Shown here: positions 9,205 to 17,710 of the stretch, one piece after another
Layout of the letters: each line of letters begins with the position of its first letter
How positions within the stretch are numbered: the first letter of the stretch is position 1
Assembly (NCBI RefSeq): GCF_000332155.1
Contig: NZ_KB235904.1
Location: forward strand, 2,277,813 to 2,341,812
Reading direction: 5' to 3'
Length of the DNA: 64,000 bases
From: Kamptonema formosum PCC 6407
GTDB taxonomy: Bacteria > Cyanobacteriota > Cyanobacteriia > Cyanobacteriales > Microcoleaceae
Notes under the pieces: model-generated
Told to the model about the DNA's origin: nothing
Seen by the model: only the letters and a program-made list of their open reading frames with translations
The model's database searches: none
Made by a program: the position numbers and the translations under genes

Positions 9205-9287
9205 GTTAACGGTTAACAGTTAACGGTTAACTGTTAACCGTTAACTATCAGCAACAACTAACCACTAACAACTAACCACTAACTAAA
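9205..9287. repeat. GTTAACG/A-type and AACAACT-type heptamer array (nrtA-nrtB)
   Basis: Tandem units of GTTAACG and GTTAACA in both orientations are followed by ACTAACA/ACTAACC units and fill the whole nrtA-nrtB spacer. Because GTTAAC is self-complementary, part of the array can fold as a hairpin. Confidence 0.8.
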
Positions 9288-9289
9288 GT

Positions 9290-10162
9290 ATGGCAACAAA
9301 CATTGAGCGGATTTCAAAAGGCAATAACCCAGTCAATGCGATTATTTCTTTTCTTCAGAATAACCGCAGAAAAATAATTAGACCGCTGGTGGCCCTGGCA
9401 GTTATTCTGCTAATTTGGCAAATCCTTTGCCATGACCCCAATTCCACTTTGCCGGGGCCACTTAAAATGATCTCAGAAAGTGGGAATCTCATCATTAACC
9501 CTTTCTTTGATAACGGCGGTACTGACAAAGGTTTATTCTGGCAACTTTTAGCCAGCTTGCAGCGGGTAGCAATCGGCTTTACTTTAGCAGCAATTCTCGG
9601 TATATCACTGGGAATCTTAATCGGCACTAATTCTTTAATGTTTGACGCTTTAGACCCGATTTTTCAGGTGTTGAGGACGATTCCTCCTTTAGCTTGGTTG
9701 CCTATTTCTCTGGGAGCATTTCAACAATTTAATCCCTTTGAAGGTATGGGGATTACAACCAGTGAAGTTTCGGCATTGTTTGTGATTTTAATTACTGCAA
9801 TTTGGCCAATTATTATCAATACAACTGTGGGTGTCCAGCAGATACCTCAAGATTACAGAAACGTTGCCAGAGTGTTGCGCTTACCTCGCCAAAAGTATTT
9901 CTGGAAAATTCTATTACCCTCTGCGGTGCCCTATATTTTCACTGGTTTGAGGATTGGAATTGGTCTATCTTGGTTGGCAATTGTTGCTGCTGAAATGCTA
10001 GTCGGGGGCGTGGGTATTGGTTTCTTTATCTGGGACTCTTACAATAGTTCGCGTCTCAGCCACGTTATCCTAGCAGTGATTTATGTGGGTATTGTCGGTT
10101 TATTGCTAGATAGATTGGTTGGTTTCATTGCTTCCAAAGTTGTACCTGAAGAACAGAAGTAA
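9290..10162 (+). CDS. nrtB: nitrate ABC transporter permease
   Basis: The 290-residue inner-membrane protein forms the translocation pore of the nitrate/nitrite transporter, probably as a dimer. About six membrane segments are visible, beginning PLVALAVILLIWQIL near residue 35. The EAA-type coupling loop is seen as RNVARVLRLPRQKYFWKILL followed by PSAVPYIFTGLRIGIG near residues 195-225; it contacts the ATPases NrtC and NrtD. Length and order match SsuC/NrtB-type permeases. The ATG at 9290 follows the heptamer array directly; no strong Shine-Dalgarno is obvious. Confidence 0.95.
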   Translation: MATNIERISKGNNPVNAIISFLQNNRRKIIRPLVALAVILLIWQILCHDPNSTLPGPLKMISESGNLIINPFFDNGGTDKGLFWQLLASLQRVAIGFTLAAILGISLGILIGTNSLMFDALDPIFQVLRTIPPLAWLPISLGAFQQFNPFEGMGITTSEVSALFVILITAIWPIIINTTVGVQQIPQDYRNVARVLRLPRQKYFWKILLPSAVPYIFTGLRIGIGLSWLAIVAAEMLVGGVGIGFFIWDSYNSSRLSHVILAVIYVGIVGLLLDRLVGFIASKVVPEEQK

Positions 10163-10165
10163 GAC

Positions 10166-10208
10166 AGGCTAATGGCTAATAGCTAATCGCTAATGGCTAA
10201 TAGCTAAT
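10166..10208. repeat. GCTAATG/GCTAATA/GCTAATC heptamer array
   Basis: About six head-to-tail GCTAATN units follow the nrtB stop codon. Confidence 0.75.
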
Positions 10209-10218
10209 GAACAAGAAA

Positions 10219-10260
10219 GGGTTGTGAGTTTTTTGAGTTAAATATTGGATTTCACAACCC
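10219..10260 (+). other. stem-loop between nrtB and nrtC
   Basis: GGGTTGTGA at 10219-10227 is perfectly complementary to TCACAACCC at 10252-10260, with a 24-nt AT-rich loop. No T-run follows, so it is not a classical terminator. It could protect or attenuate the nrtAB part of the message, or be a dispersed palindrome. Confidence 0.5.
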
Positions 10261-10267
10261 CTAAATA

Positions 10268-10399
10268 CCAAATCAGCAATCAGCAATCACCAATTAGCAA
10301 TTAGCCATTCCCAATCACCAATTACCAATCACAAATCACAAATCACAAATCACAAATTACCAATTACCAATTACCAATTACCAATTACCAATTACCAAT
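10268..10399. repeat. CAATTAC/AATCACA/CAGCAAT heptamer array (nrtB-nrtC)
   Basis: Heptamer units (AATCAGC, AATTAGC, AATCACA and a long run of CAATTAC) extend to the base before the nrtC ATG. Any ribosome-binding site for nrtC is made of repeat sequence. Confidence 0.85.
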
Positions 10400-10400
10400 T

Positions 10401-12422
10401 ATGTCAGTATTTGTTGAAGTAGATCACGTTGATCGCGTATTTGACCTGCCGAACGGGGGAAAATACATTGCGCTCAAAAACATTGATATCAAGATTAAAC
10501 AAGGAGAATTTGTCTCCTTAATCGGACACTCTGGCTGCGGCAAATCTACCTTGCTGAATATTATCGCTGGTTTAGACAAACCGAGTCAGGGAGGCGTAAT
10601 TTTAGAAGGCCGCGAAGTTAGAGAACCGGGGCCCGATAGAATGGTAGTATTTCAAAATTACTCTCTGTTACCTTGGCTGACAGTGCGAGAAAATATTGCT
10701 CTAGCTGTCGATGAAGTTTACAAAAATCAGCCTAAAGGTGAACGTAAAAGCATCATCGAACACCATATTAATTTAGTAGGATTGCGACACGCTGCTGATA
10801 AACGACCTGGGGAAATTTCCGGGGGGATGAAACAGAGAGTTGCGATCGCGCGAGCTCTCGCTATCCGTCCTAAATTGCTACTGCTAGACGAACCCTTCGG
10901 CGCTTTGGATGCCTTAACTCGCGGCGGTTTGCAAGAACAATTAATGAAAATTTGCGAAGAAAGCAGCGTTACTGCCATCATGGTGACGCATGACGTTGAC
11001 GAGGCGTTATTGCTATCAGATCGGATCGTTATGCTTACTACTGGCCCTGAAGCACAAATCGGGCAGATTTTAGAAGTACCAATTTCACGTCCCCGTCACC
11101 GGATGGAAGTAGTAAATCATCCCAGTTACTACGCTTTGCGAAATGAAATGGTTTATTTCTTAAACCAGCAGAAACGAGTGAAGCAGCGTAAGGTTAGCAA
11201 GCCGACAGTTATTGCTAAGAATGGCTTAGAAAAAGTCAACCTGGAAATCGGGTTTATTCCTCTCACAGATTGCGCCCCTTTAGTAGTAGCAAAAGAGAAA
11301 GGTTTCTTCGCAGCGCACGGTTTAGAAGAAGTCACTCTTTCGCGGGAACCTAGCTGGAAAGCGATCGCCAAAGGAGTCACCGCAGGTCGTTTAGATGCGG
11401 CTCAAATGGTTGCGGGAATGCCGATCGCGATGACTCTGGGTTTAGACGATAACGCACCCATCCCCGTAAGCACGGCCTTAACTCTATCTCGCAACGGCGA
11501 TGCGATTACCTTCGGTAAGCATTTCTATACTCAGGGAATCAGAACTCTAGCTGATTTCAAGGAAGCGATCGCACAAACTCCCGACAAAGTTCACACCTTC
11601 GCTACTGTGCATTCCAGTTCCATGCACAACCTGCTACTGCGTTACTGGCTGGCTTCTAGTGGTATCGACCCGGATCTCGATGTGGGTTTGACAGTGATTC
11701 CACCGCCGCAAATGTTAGCCAATTTAAAAGCAGGAAATATTGACGGCTATTGCGTTGGAGAACCCTGGAACTCCCACGCCGTTAATGAAGATATCGGCTT
11801 TGTCATGGCCCGTTCTCTAGATATTTTGCCGGGACATATTGAGAAAGTTTTAGGCGTGACTGAAGATTGGGCAAATAAATATCCCCAAACTCATATTGCT
11901 CTAGTTAAAGCACTTTTAGAAGCCTGCGAATATTGCGATGATAAACGCAACCGCGAGGAAATTGTAGAATTACTTTCCCAAGAGCAATACGTTGGTTCGG
12001 CAGCAGAACATATTCGCCCTGGCTTTATTGATGCCTATGATTCTGGCACCGAAGATGAACCAGAAATGCTGTTGAATTTTAACCAGTTCTACGTTGATAA
12101 AACTAATTTCCCCGACCGTACTGAGATGCTGTGGGTAATGGCTCAGATGGCCCGTTGGGGAATTGTACCTTTCCCTAAAAATTGGGTAGAAATTCTAGAG
12201 CGAGTTTTGTTACCCGATGTATTTGGAGAAGCAGTTCGACAATTAGGGATGCCAGACGTTGGGCGCGATCGGCGCAACATTGAACTATTTGACGGAACTG
12301 TATTTAATGCCGATGACCCGATCGAGTACTTGCAAAACGTCAAAATCAAACGCGCTATTCGCATTGAAGAAATCTTAATCGAGCCTGTCGGTTCTCAGTG
12401 TTCTATTAGGTTGCCAGTATAA
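10401..12422 (+). CDS. nrtC: nitrate ABC transporter ATPase fused to NrtA-like regulatory domain
   Basis: The 673-residue protein has an N-terminal ABC ATPase domain (about residues 1-250): Walker A GHSGCGKST, Q-loop VFQNYSLLPWL, signature ISGGMKQRVAIARAL, Walker B LLLLDEPFGALD and the switch histidine in MVTHDVDEA. After a linker, residues from about 275 form an NrtA-like domain (IGFIPLTDCAPLVVAKEKGF, GYCVGEPWNSH). In other cyanobacteria this cytoplasmic domain mediates ammonium/nitrogen-responsive inhibition of nitrate uptake. Full-length NrtC is normally about 660 residues, as here. The ATG at 10401 immediately follows a heptamer array. Confidence 0.96.
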   Translation: MSVFVEVDHVDRVFDLPNGGKYIALKNIDIKIKQGEFVSLIGHSGCGKSTLLNIIAGLDKPSQGGVILEGREVREPGPDRMVVFQNYSLLPWLTVRENIALAVDEVYKNQPKGERKSIIEHHINLVGLRHAADKRPGEISGGMKQRVAIARALAIRPKLLLLDEPFGALDALTRGGLQEQLMKICEESSVTAIMVTHDVDEALLLSDRIVMLTTGPEAQIGQILEVPISRPRHRMEVVNHPSYYALRNEMVYFLNQQKRVKQRKVSKPTVIAKNGLEKVNLEIGFIPLTDCAPLVVAKEKGFFAAHGLEEVTLSREPSWKAIAKGVTAGRLDAAQMVAGMPIAMTLGLDDNAPIPVSTALTLSRNGDAITFGKHFYTQGIRTLADFKEAIAQTPDKVHTFATVHSSSMHNLLLRYWLASSGIDPDLDVGLTVIPPPQMLANLKAGNIDGYCVGEPWNSHAVNEDIGFVMARSLDILPGHIEKVLGVTEDWANKYPQTHIALVKALLEACEYCDDKRNREEIVELLSQEQYVGSAAEHIRPGFIDAYDSGTEDEPEMLLNFNQFYVDKTNFPDRTEMLWVMAQMARWGIVPFPKNWVEILERVLLPDVFGEAVRQLGMPDVGRDRRNIELFDGTVFNADDPIEYLQNVKIKRAIRIEEILIEPVGSQCSIRLPV

Positions 12423-12478
12423 ACTCCCGATCGCCGACCTAAGTACAGGCATGGTGAGAGATTCTAGAGGAAAGAAAG

Positions 12479-14257
12479 ATGAGTAAAAATGAGGAAGAGG
12501 GAAAACTTTTCCCTTCCCAATTATCCACAGTCAATTCCGAATTGTTAATTCCTAATTCCTCCGTTATGCAAACTCTAGACAGCACAAAGAAAACCCAAGT
12601 CGAATCTTTAAAGTCAGAACCTTTTCTGACGATTGAAGACGTATCGAAAGTTTATGAAACTCCCAAAGGGCCCTATACGGTTCTTGATGGTGTTAACCTC
12701 ACTATTAATGAAGGGGAATTTATTTGTCTGATTGGTCACTCCGGCTGCGGCAAATCTACTTTGCTGAATATGGTGGCAGGATTCAATCAACCTACGACTG
12801 GGAAGTTGAAGCTTAAAGGTAAGTGGATTGAGGAACCGGGGCCAGACAGAATGGTGGTGTTTCAAAACTATTCTTTGTTGCCTTGGCTGAGTGCTACAGA
12901 AAACATCCATCTGGGAGTAGGAACGGTTTTTGCTGACAAATCTCATGCCGATCAGATGCAGATTGTTAATGAACATTTGGAGTTAGTTGGACTGACTGAA
13001 GCCGCCCACAAAAGACCCGGCCAACTATCAGGCGGGATGAAACAAAGAGTGGCGATCGCGCGAGCTCTGGCTACTAGCCCTCAAGTGTTGATTTTAGATG
13101 AACCTTTTGGAGCACTAGACCCGATTACCCGCGAAGAATTGCAGGAAGAATTGCTCAATATTTGGCGGGAAAATAAGGTAACGATAATCATGATTACTCA
13201 TGACATTGATGAGGCTTTATTCTTAGCCGATCGCGTCGTGATGATGACCAATGGCCCCTCTGCTCACATTGGTGAAGACTTGAAAATTCCTTTTTCTCGC
13301 CCCCGCAATCGGGCGAGAATTATGGAAGATCCGCATTACTATGAATTGCGTAATTTCGCTCTAGATTTCCTGTTTCGTCGTTTCGCTCATTCGGATGTGG
13401 AAGAGGAGGAGAGTACAGCGCCAAGCAGCACAAGCAGCGTACCGCAGTTGGAAACTTCAGCAACCGAGGAAAAACCAGAAAACGCACCTGTTACAAAAGC
13501 TGAGGTTGAATCTGCTGCATCTGCTACAAAACCCTTTGCCACAATCCCATTTAATGCCTCAAAAGATACAAAGGAGGCAAATATGTCATCGGAACTAAAC
13601 TCTCATTCCTCGAAATCTCCAGAATCATCACCTGGAAAAATTATGGCTTTTGGAGCAATATGGTTGGCGACAACGATCGGGCTGACTATAGTGAGTGTTG
13701 GTTCAGTTGCTAATCTGCAAAAAGAGACGGCGAAAACGGAAACAACTACTATCTCGGCAAGTCCAGTCCCGATCGCTAGTCCTCCCCCTCCGAGTGCGAT
13801 GAGTGCAGCACCTATGAGTGTTCCTAGTTCTATGAGTGCAGCACCCGCGATCGCTCCTAGTTCTGTGAGTGCGATCGATGCAGCACCCGCGAGTGCAACT
13901 GCTAGCACCAATTCTGCACCCGCAACTACTGATGCTACTTCTGCGCCGAGAATTACAGACAAAGCTGAGATAGACGCTCTCAAGCAAAAGCTTTACACCC
14001 AAATTGACACGACTTGGAAAACAACCCCGACTTTTACCGAAGATTTAGTTTACAAGGTTAAAGTTAAGCAAGACGGCACAATTTTGGGGTATGAAGCTAC
14101 TAATCAAGTAGCTAAAAATTTCGTACAAGAAACTCCTCTAGCCTCCATCCAAAATTCTGCCAGTTCTGCATCGGCTACTGCTGAAAAAACAGCAGAATTT
14201 CGGGTGACTTTTAGCACTGCCAATGGCGGCGCTCTAGATGTTAAGCCTTGGGAATAG
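12479..14257 (+). CDS. nrtD: nitrate ABC transporter ATPase NrtD with C-terminal membrane anchor and TonB-C-like domain
   Basis: Residues about 48-310 are a typical NrtD ATPase: Walker A GHSGCGKST, signature LSGGMKQRVAIARAL, Walker B VLILDEPFGALDP, switch MITHDIDEA, ending LRNFALDFLFRRFAH. NrtD usually ends near here (about 270-300 residues). This frame continues to 592: an acidic/Ala linker, a hydrophobic segment at about 388-412, an Ala/Pro/Ser-rich stretch to about 490, and a C-terminal domain (LKQKLYTQIDTTWK, VYKVKVKQDGTILGYEA, EFRVTFSTANGGALDVKPWE) resembling TonB-C folds. A strong Shine-Dalgarno and ATG occur inside the frame at 13571-13585, so the extension may also be made separately. 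The start is uncertain: ATG 12479 has AGAGGA upstream, but residues 12-29 look like translated repeat, and ATG 12566 (MQTLDS) gives a standard NrtD N-terminus. Confidence 0.88.
   Translation: MSKNEEEGKLFPSQLSTVNSELLIPNSSVMQTLDSTKKTQVESLKSEPFLTIEDVSKVYETPKGPYTVLDGVNLTINEGEFICLIGHSGCGKSTLLNMVAGFNQPTTGKLKLKGKWIEEPGPDRMVVFQNYSLLPWLSATENIHLGVGTVFADKSHADQMQIVNEHLELVGLTEAAHKRPGQLSGGMKQRVAIARALATSPQVLILDEPFGALDPITREELQEELLNIWRENKVTIIMITHDIDEALFLADRVVMMTNGPSAHIGEDLKIPFSRPRNRARIMEDPHYYELRNFALDFLFRRFAHSDVEEEESTAPSSTSSVPQLETSATEEKPENAPVTKAEVESAASATKPFATIPFNASKDTKEANMSSELNSHSSKSPESSPGKIMAFGAIWLATTIGLTIVSVGSVANLQKETAKTETTTISASPVPIASPPPPSAMSAAPMSVPSSMSAAPAIAPSSVSAIDAAPASATASTNSAPATTDATSAPRITDKAEIDALKQKLYTQIDTTWKTTPTFTEDLVYKVKVKQDGTILGYEATNQVAKNFVQETPLASIQNSASSASATAEKTAEFRVTFSTANGGALDVKPWE
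13571..13585 (+). promoter_or_regulatory. internal Shine-Dalgarno and ATG within nrtD extension
   Basis: AAGGAGG at 13571-13577 is a perfect Shine-Dalgarno, 5 nt before an ATG at 13583 that is in frame with nrtD (residue 369). Translation from here would give a 224-residue protein: short cytoplasmic head, one membrane segment, Ala/Pro/Ser linker and TonB-C-like domain. The site suggests this part was, or still is, a separate gene. Confidence 0.65.
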
Positions 14258-14797
14258 TTAGTGGTTAGTGGTTAGTAGTTAGTTGTTCGTTGAGGTCATT
14301 GCGAGTAGCGAAGCAATCCCAAAGCTGAAAATTGTTTCGGGATTGCTAAAAGCCGGAGCGGGTTTTTGGGATTTCTCGCTTGATATTACAGATATTGGCG
14401 AACCCGCCTCTACGAAAAATATGTCTAATTAACTTGACATCTTGCACCAATTGTAATAACCGCCAGGGGTTGAAACTCCGGGAGAATCCCACTTTTATAA
14501 ATATAGCTGTAGGGGCGGGTTCGCCAACAGCTTTAACGGTACTGCAAAGGCTAAAAAAAACGCCCCCACCCCGCGATTAAGTCCTTTATTGATAATGGTG
14601 CAAGATGTGAGATTAACCGGATTACCAATTACCAATTACGATCGCGGATTTTACCGATTACACGGATTACACGGATTAGTTAGAGTCACGATCGTTTAGT
14701 CTGTGAAATCAGAGGAATCTGTAAAATCTGTGTATCCCAAATACCAAATACCAAATACCAAATACCAATTACCAATTACCAATTACCAAATTAGAAT
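14258..14797. other. 540-bp nrtD-narB spacer with interleaved inverted repeats
   Basis: No gene is recognised. It holds a partial GTCATTGCGA-type dispersed repeat at about 14295-14340 and two interleaved inverted repeats: TTGGCGAACCCGCC (14395-14408) with its complement at 14514-14527, and ATCTTGCACCA (14439-14449) with its complement at 14596-14606. Heptamer arrays lie at both ends. The layout suggests successive insertion of small palindromic elements. Confidence 0.6.
14737..14795. repeat. AAATACC then CAATTAC heptamer array upstream of narB
   Basis: About five AAATACC units pass into CAATTAC units and end a few bases before the narB ATG. Confidence 0.8.
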
Positions 14798-17011
14798 ATG
14801 GAAAGTATTAAAACTCTATGTCCCTATTGTGGTGTGGGCTGTGGTTTAGAGGTGTCGTCGCCAACAAAACCAGGTCAGAGTTGGAAGGTGAAAGGCGATC
14901 GCGAACATCCCTCTAGTATGGGTATGGTTTGCGTCAAGGGAGCAACAGTCACAGAATCTATTCAGCGCGATCGCCTGCTTTATCCGATGATGCGTGACTC
15001 CCTAGATGAACCTTTCCGCCGCGCTAGCTGGGATGAGGCTTTAAATGCAATTGTTAACCGCATTCAAACTGTACGCGCTACTAGCGGCCCAGATGCTCTT
15101 TGTATGTATGGTTCGGGTCAATTTGTGACTGAGGACTATTATGTTGCTCAGAAACTAATCAAAGGTTGTCTGGGAACTAATAATTTTGATGCCAATTCTC
15201 GGCTCTGTATGTCTTCAGCGGTTGCTGGTTATGTGCAGAGTTTTGGTGCTGATGGCCCGCCTTGTTGCTATGACGATCTAGAGTTAACTGATTGTGCTTT
15301 TATCATTGGTAGCAATACCGCAGAATGCCACCCAATTATTTTTAATCGACTGGCAAAATACCATAAGAAAAATGCCGATGTTAAAATGATTGTGGTCGAT
15401 CCGAGGCGGACTCCTACCGCTGAAGCGGCGGATTTGCACTTAGCAATTAAACCGGGAACGGATATTGATTTGCTGAATGGGATTGCTTATATATTACTAC
15501 AATGGGGTGATGTTCACGCTCCGTTTATTGATGAATGTACGACTAATTTTGCGGCTTTTACGGAGGTAATTAAATATTATCCACCGCAATTTGTAGCGGA
15601 CAGATGCGGCATTTCTGTGGATGAATTGAAGACGGCGGCCCGCTATTGGCAAGAATCCAAGCGAATTTTATCGCTGTGGTCGATGGGGATGAATCAGTCT
15701 TCTGAGGGGACGGCGAAGGTGCGATCGCTAATTAATTTGCACTTGATGACTGGTCAAATTGGTAAGCCGGGATGCGGCCCTTTTTCTCTTACTGGCCAAC
15801 CAAACGCGATGGGGGGACGGGAAGCGGGGGGATTATCTCACATATTACCGGGATATAGGTTTGTGAGAAGCGAGAAACATCGAGCCGAAGTTGAGGAGTT
15901 TTGGGGGTTGCCGGCGGGGAGTATTTCACCGATTCCGGGCCGCACGGCTTGGGATATGATGACGGGTTTAGAAACGGGGGAAGTTGAGTTTCTATGGATT
16001 GCAGCCACTAATCCGGCGGTGAGTATGCCAGATTTGGAGCGGACTAAGGCGGCTTTGAGGCGATCGCCTTTCACGGTGTATCAAGAGGCTTATTATCCAA
16101 CGGAAACAGCACCTTTTGCTCACATACTGTTACCAGCGACGCAGTGGAGTGAGAAGACGGGAGTAATGACTAATTCCGAACGCCGAGTAACTTTGTGTCC
16201 TGCTTTCCAGCAACCGCAGGGAGAAGCTTTGCAGGATTGGCAGATTTTTGCTGAGGTGGGCCGTCGCTTGGGTTTTGGGGATCAGTTTACTTTCCAGACT
16301 TCCGCTGAGGTACATAGTGAGTTCGTGCAGTTGACGCGGGGGCAGCCTTGCGATATGTCTGGGATGAGTCACGATCGCCTACGTGCGGAAGGGCCAATGC
16401 AGTGGCCGCTTTCGGAGAAGGAAGAAGGAAGAAGGAAGAAGGAAGAAGGAAGAGGGGAGAAGGAAGAAGGGAAAGAAGATAGCGATCGCAAGTTGGCTGC
16501 AAGTGAGAGACTTTACACGGATTGGCGTTTTCATACGCCTGATGGGAAGGCGAGATTTGCAGCTTGTCATTCGCGAGGGTTGGCGGAACCACCCGATCCG
16601 AATTATCCTTTGGTGTTAACTACTGGCCGACTTTACGGACACTGGCACACATTGACGCGGACGGGTAGAACTGAGAAGATTAATCAAATGCACCCCGATC
16701 CGTTTATTGAGATTCATCCCAGGGATGCGGAGGAATTGGGGATTGAGAATGGGGTGATGGTGGAAGTGCGATCGCGCCGAGGAGTTTGTCGGTTTCCTGC
16801 TAAGATTACGAAAGCGATCGCGCCTGGGACGGTGTTTGTACCGATGCACTGGGGTAGTTTGTGGGCCGATGGTGCCGAAGCAAATACTCTCATGCACCAT
16901 GAGAGTTGTCCCGATTCTAAACAGCCAGAGTTAAAAGCTTGTGCCGTTCAATTAGTACCAATTCCAGTGGAAGTTGTAGGGGAGAAATCGTTGTTAATGG
17001 TGAGTGATTAA
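14798..17011 (+). CDS. narB: ferredoxin-dependent assimilatory nitrate reductase
   Basis: The 737-residue enzyme reduces nitrate to nitrite with ferredoxin, using Mo-bis-MGD and one [4Fe-4S] cluster. Cluster ligands are C8, C11, C15 (LCPYCGVGC) and C45 (GMVCVKG). The molybdenum-ligand cysteine lies in [13 protein letters not shown]. Downstream motifs [20 protein letters not shown] and [18 protein letters not shown] are typical of the family. It is the last gene of the NtcA-controlled cluster. Odd feature: residues about 540-561 are a Lys/Glu/Arg/Gly run ([18 protein letters not shown]) encoded by a GGAAGAA-type heptamer array, the same repeat found in spacers at 50.3 and 59.7 kb. It sits in a linker before the C-terminal MGD-binding domain and keeps the frame open. 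Confidence 0.96.
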   Translation: MESIKTLCPYCGVGCGLEVSSPTKPGQSWKVKGDREHPSSMGMVCVKGATVTESIQRDRLLYPMMRDSLDEPFRRASWDEALNAIVNRIQTVRATSGPDALCMYGSGQFVTEDYYVAQKLIKGCLGTNNFDANSRLCMSSAVAGYVQSFGADGPPCCYDDLELTDCAFIIGSNTAECHPIIFNRLAKYHKKNADVKMIVVDPRRTPTAEAADLHLAIKPGTDIDLLNGIAYILLQWGDVHAPFIDECTTNFAAFTEVIKYYPPQFVADRCGISVDELKTAARYWQESKRILSLWSMGMNQSSEGTAKVRSLINLHLMTGQIGKPGCGPFSLTGQPNAMGGREAGGLSHILPGYRFVRSEKHRAEVEEFWGLPAGSISPIPGRTAWDMMTGLETGEVEFLWIAATNPAVSMPDLERTKAALRRSPFTVYQEAYYPTETAPFAHILLPATQWSEKTGVMTNSERRVTLCPAFQQPQGEALQDWQIFAEVGRRLGFGDQFTFQTSAEVHSEFVQLTRGQPCDMSGMSHDRLRAEGPMQWPLSEKEEGRRKKEEGRGEKEEGKEDSDRKLAASERLYTDWRFHTPDGKARFAACHSRGLAEPPDPNYPLVLTTGRLYGHWHTLTRTGRTEKINQMHPDPFIEIHPRDAEELGIENGVMVEVRSRRGVCRFPAKITKAIAPGTVFVPMHWGSLWADGAEANTLMHHESCPDSKQPELKACAVQLVPIPVEVVGEKSLLMVSD
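16415..16479. repeat. GGAAGAA-type heptamer array inside narB
   Basis: About nine GGAAGAA-like units (with AGAGGGG and AGAAGGG variants) lie within the coding frame of narB. Identical unit types occur outside genes at 50336-50383 and, on the other strand, at 59693-59731. Confidence 0.85.
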
Positions 17012-17034
17012 ATAAGAAAGTCAGGACTTATGCA

Positions 17035-17101
17035 AAGAAACCGGGTTTCTATGAAAAATCTCCGTTTCTCAACTAGAAATCTCCGAAGAAACCCGGTTTC
17101 T
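17035..17101. repeat. AGAAACCGGGTTTCT palindromic element
   Basis: The element starts AAGAAACCGGGTTTCT and ends AGAAACCCGGTTTCT, with internal AAATCTCCG-type repeats. Two tandem relatives lie at 25690-25825. It looks like a non-coding, MITE-like dispersed repeat. Confidence 0.65.
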
Positions 17102-17199
17102 GACTTAGCCTGTGTGCGTATTTGAAACTTTTGGATCGGGGAAATGGGGTCGCGGCAATCCTCCTGCCTCTACCGTTGTATAACTTTGGAGAATTGGTA

Positions 17200-17222
17200 T
17201 AAGGTGGGATTCCCACCTTACA
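17200..17222. repeat. TAAGGTGGGATTCCCACCTTA palindrome
   Basis: A short palindrome with AAGGTGGG/CCCACCTT arms, of the same family as those at 29618, 30098 and 30579. Confidence 0.6.
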
Positions 17223-17240
17223 AATTATATCGGTCTGTGT

Positions 17241-17705
17241 CTATTGGTTTTGCCGCTCTAACCAAGTAGTTAAATCTGTGAGTTGAGAGAAGTCTAAAAG
17301 TGCCTCAGCTAGTTCTTCCAATTCAGTTAGGGATAATGATTGAATTTGAGTTTGGAGCTCAGGTGCGATCGCGCCTAAACGTCTAGTGAGTAAGCGCATA
17401 ATCAGCGATAAGGCCTCCTCTTGCTTTCCTTGTGGAATTCCTTGTTGAATTCCTTGTTGAACTCCTTGTTGAACCCCTCGTTCCAATCCTTCTTCAAGGA
17501 TTGCTTGATAAGTTACAGATTCCCGCATAAGATCGTTCCTAAATAGTTGGCGAATCAAATCTCTTTCAAACCGCAGACCGGCGAGAATATCGGCACAGGT
17601 TAACAGATTCCGCCGCTCATCGATTGGCTCAATTTTAGCAACTTCTTGGGCAACTTGTGCGAGCAAGGATGCCGGGGAGTCGCTGCGATTGCAAGCCTCT
17701 GGTAT
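17241..17705 (-). pseudogene. C-terminal remnant of Rpn/DUF4351-family nuclease
   Basis: The open part encodes about 141-155 residues that match only the C-terminal two-thirds of an Rpn/DUF4351 protein: SPASLLAQVAQEVAKIEP, LTCADILAGLRFERDLIRQL, MRESVTYQAILEEG, a QQG-repeat segment, and a DUF4351-like tail (LLTRRLGAIAPELQTQI, LTELEELAEALLDF). The nuclease half with the AEFQ-type motif is absent upstream, where the frame meets unrelated sequence near 17700. The motifs parallel the intact homologue at 3663-4445 but the tail differs, so it is a different subfamily, not a recent copy. It lies beside the NB-ARC gene and marks the edge of the accessory island. Confidence 0.75.
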
Positions 17706-17710
17706 TGTTA

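Noticed and set aside
10268-10399. Possible CRISPR array
   Set aside because: The repeats are contiguous 7-bp units without spacers; no array of 25-40 bp repeats with unique spacers and no cas gene is present.
13603-13983. Minus-strand open frames opposite the Ala/Pro/Ser-rich part of nrtD
   Set aside because: Low-complexity shadow of the repeat-rich linker.
14380-14580. 66-codon open frame in the nrtD-narB spacer
   Set aside because: It spans inverted repeats and has no start signal or known motif.
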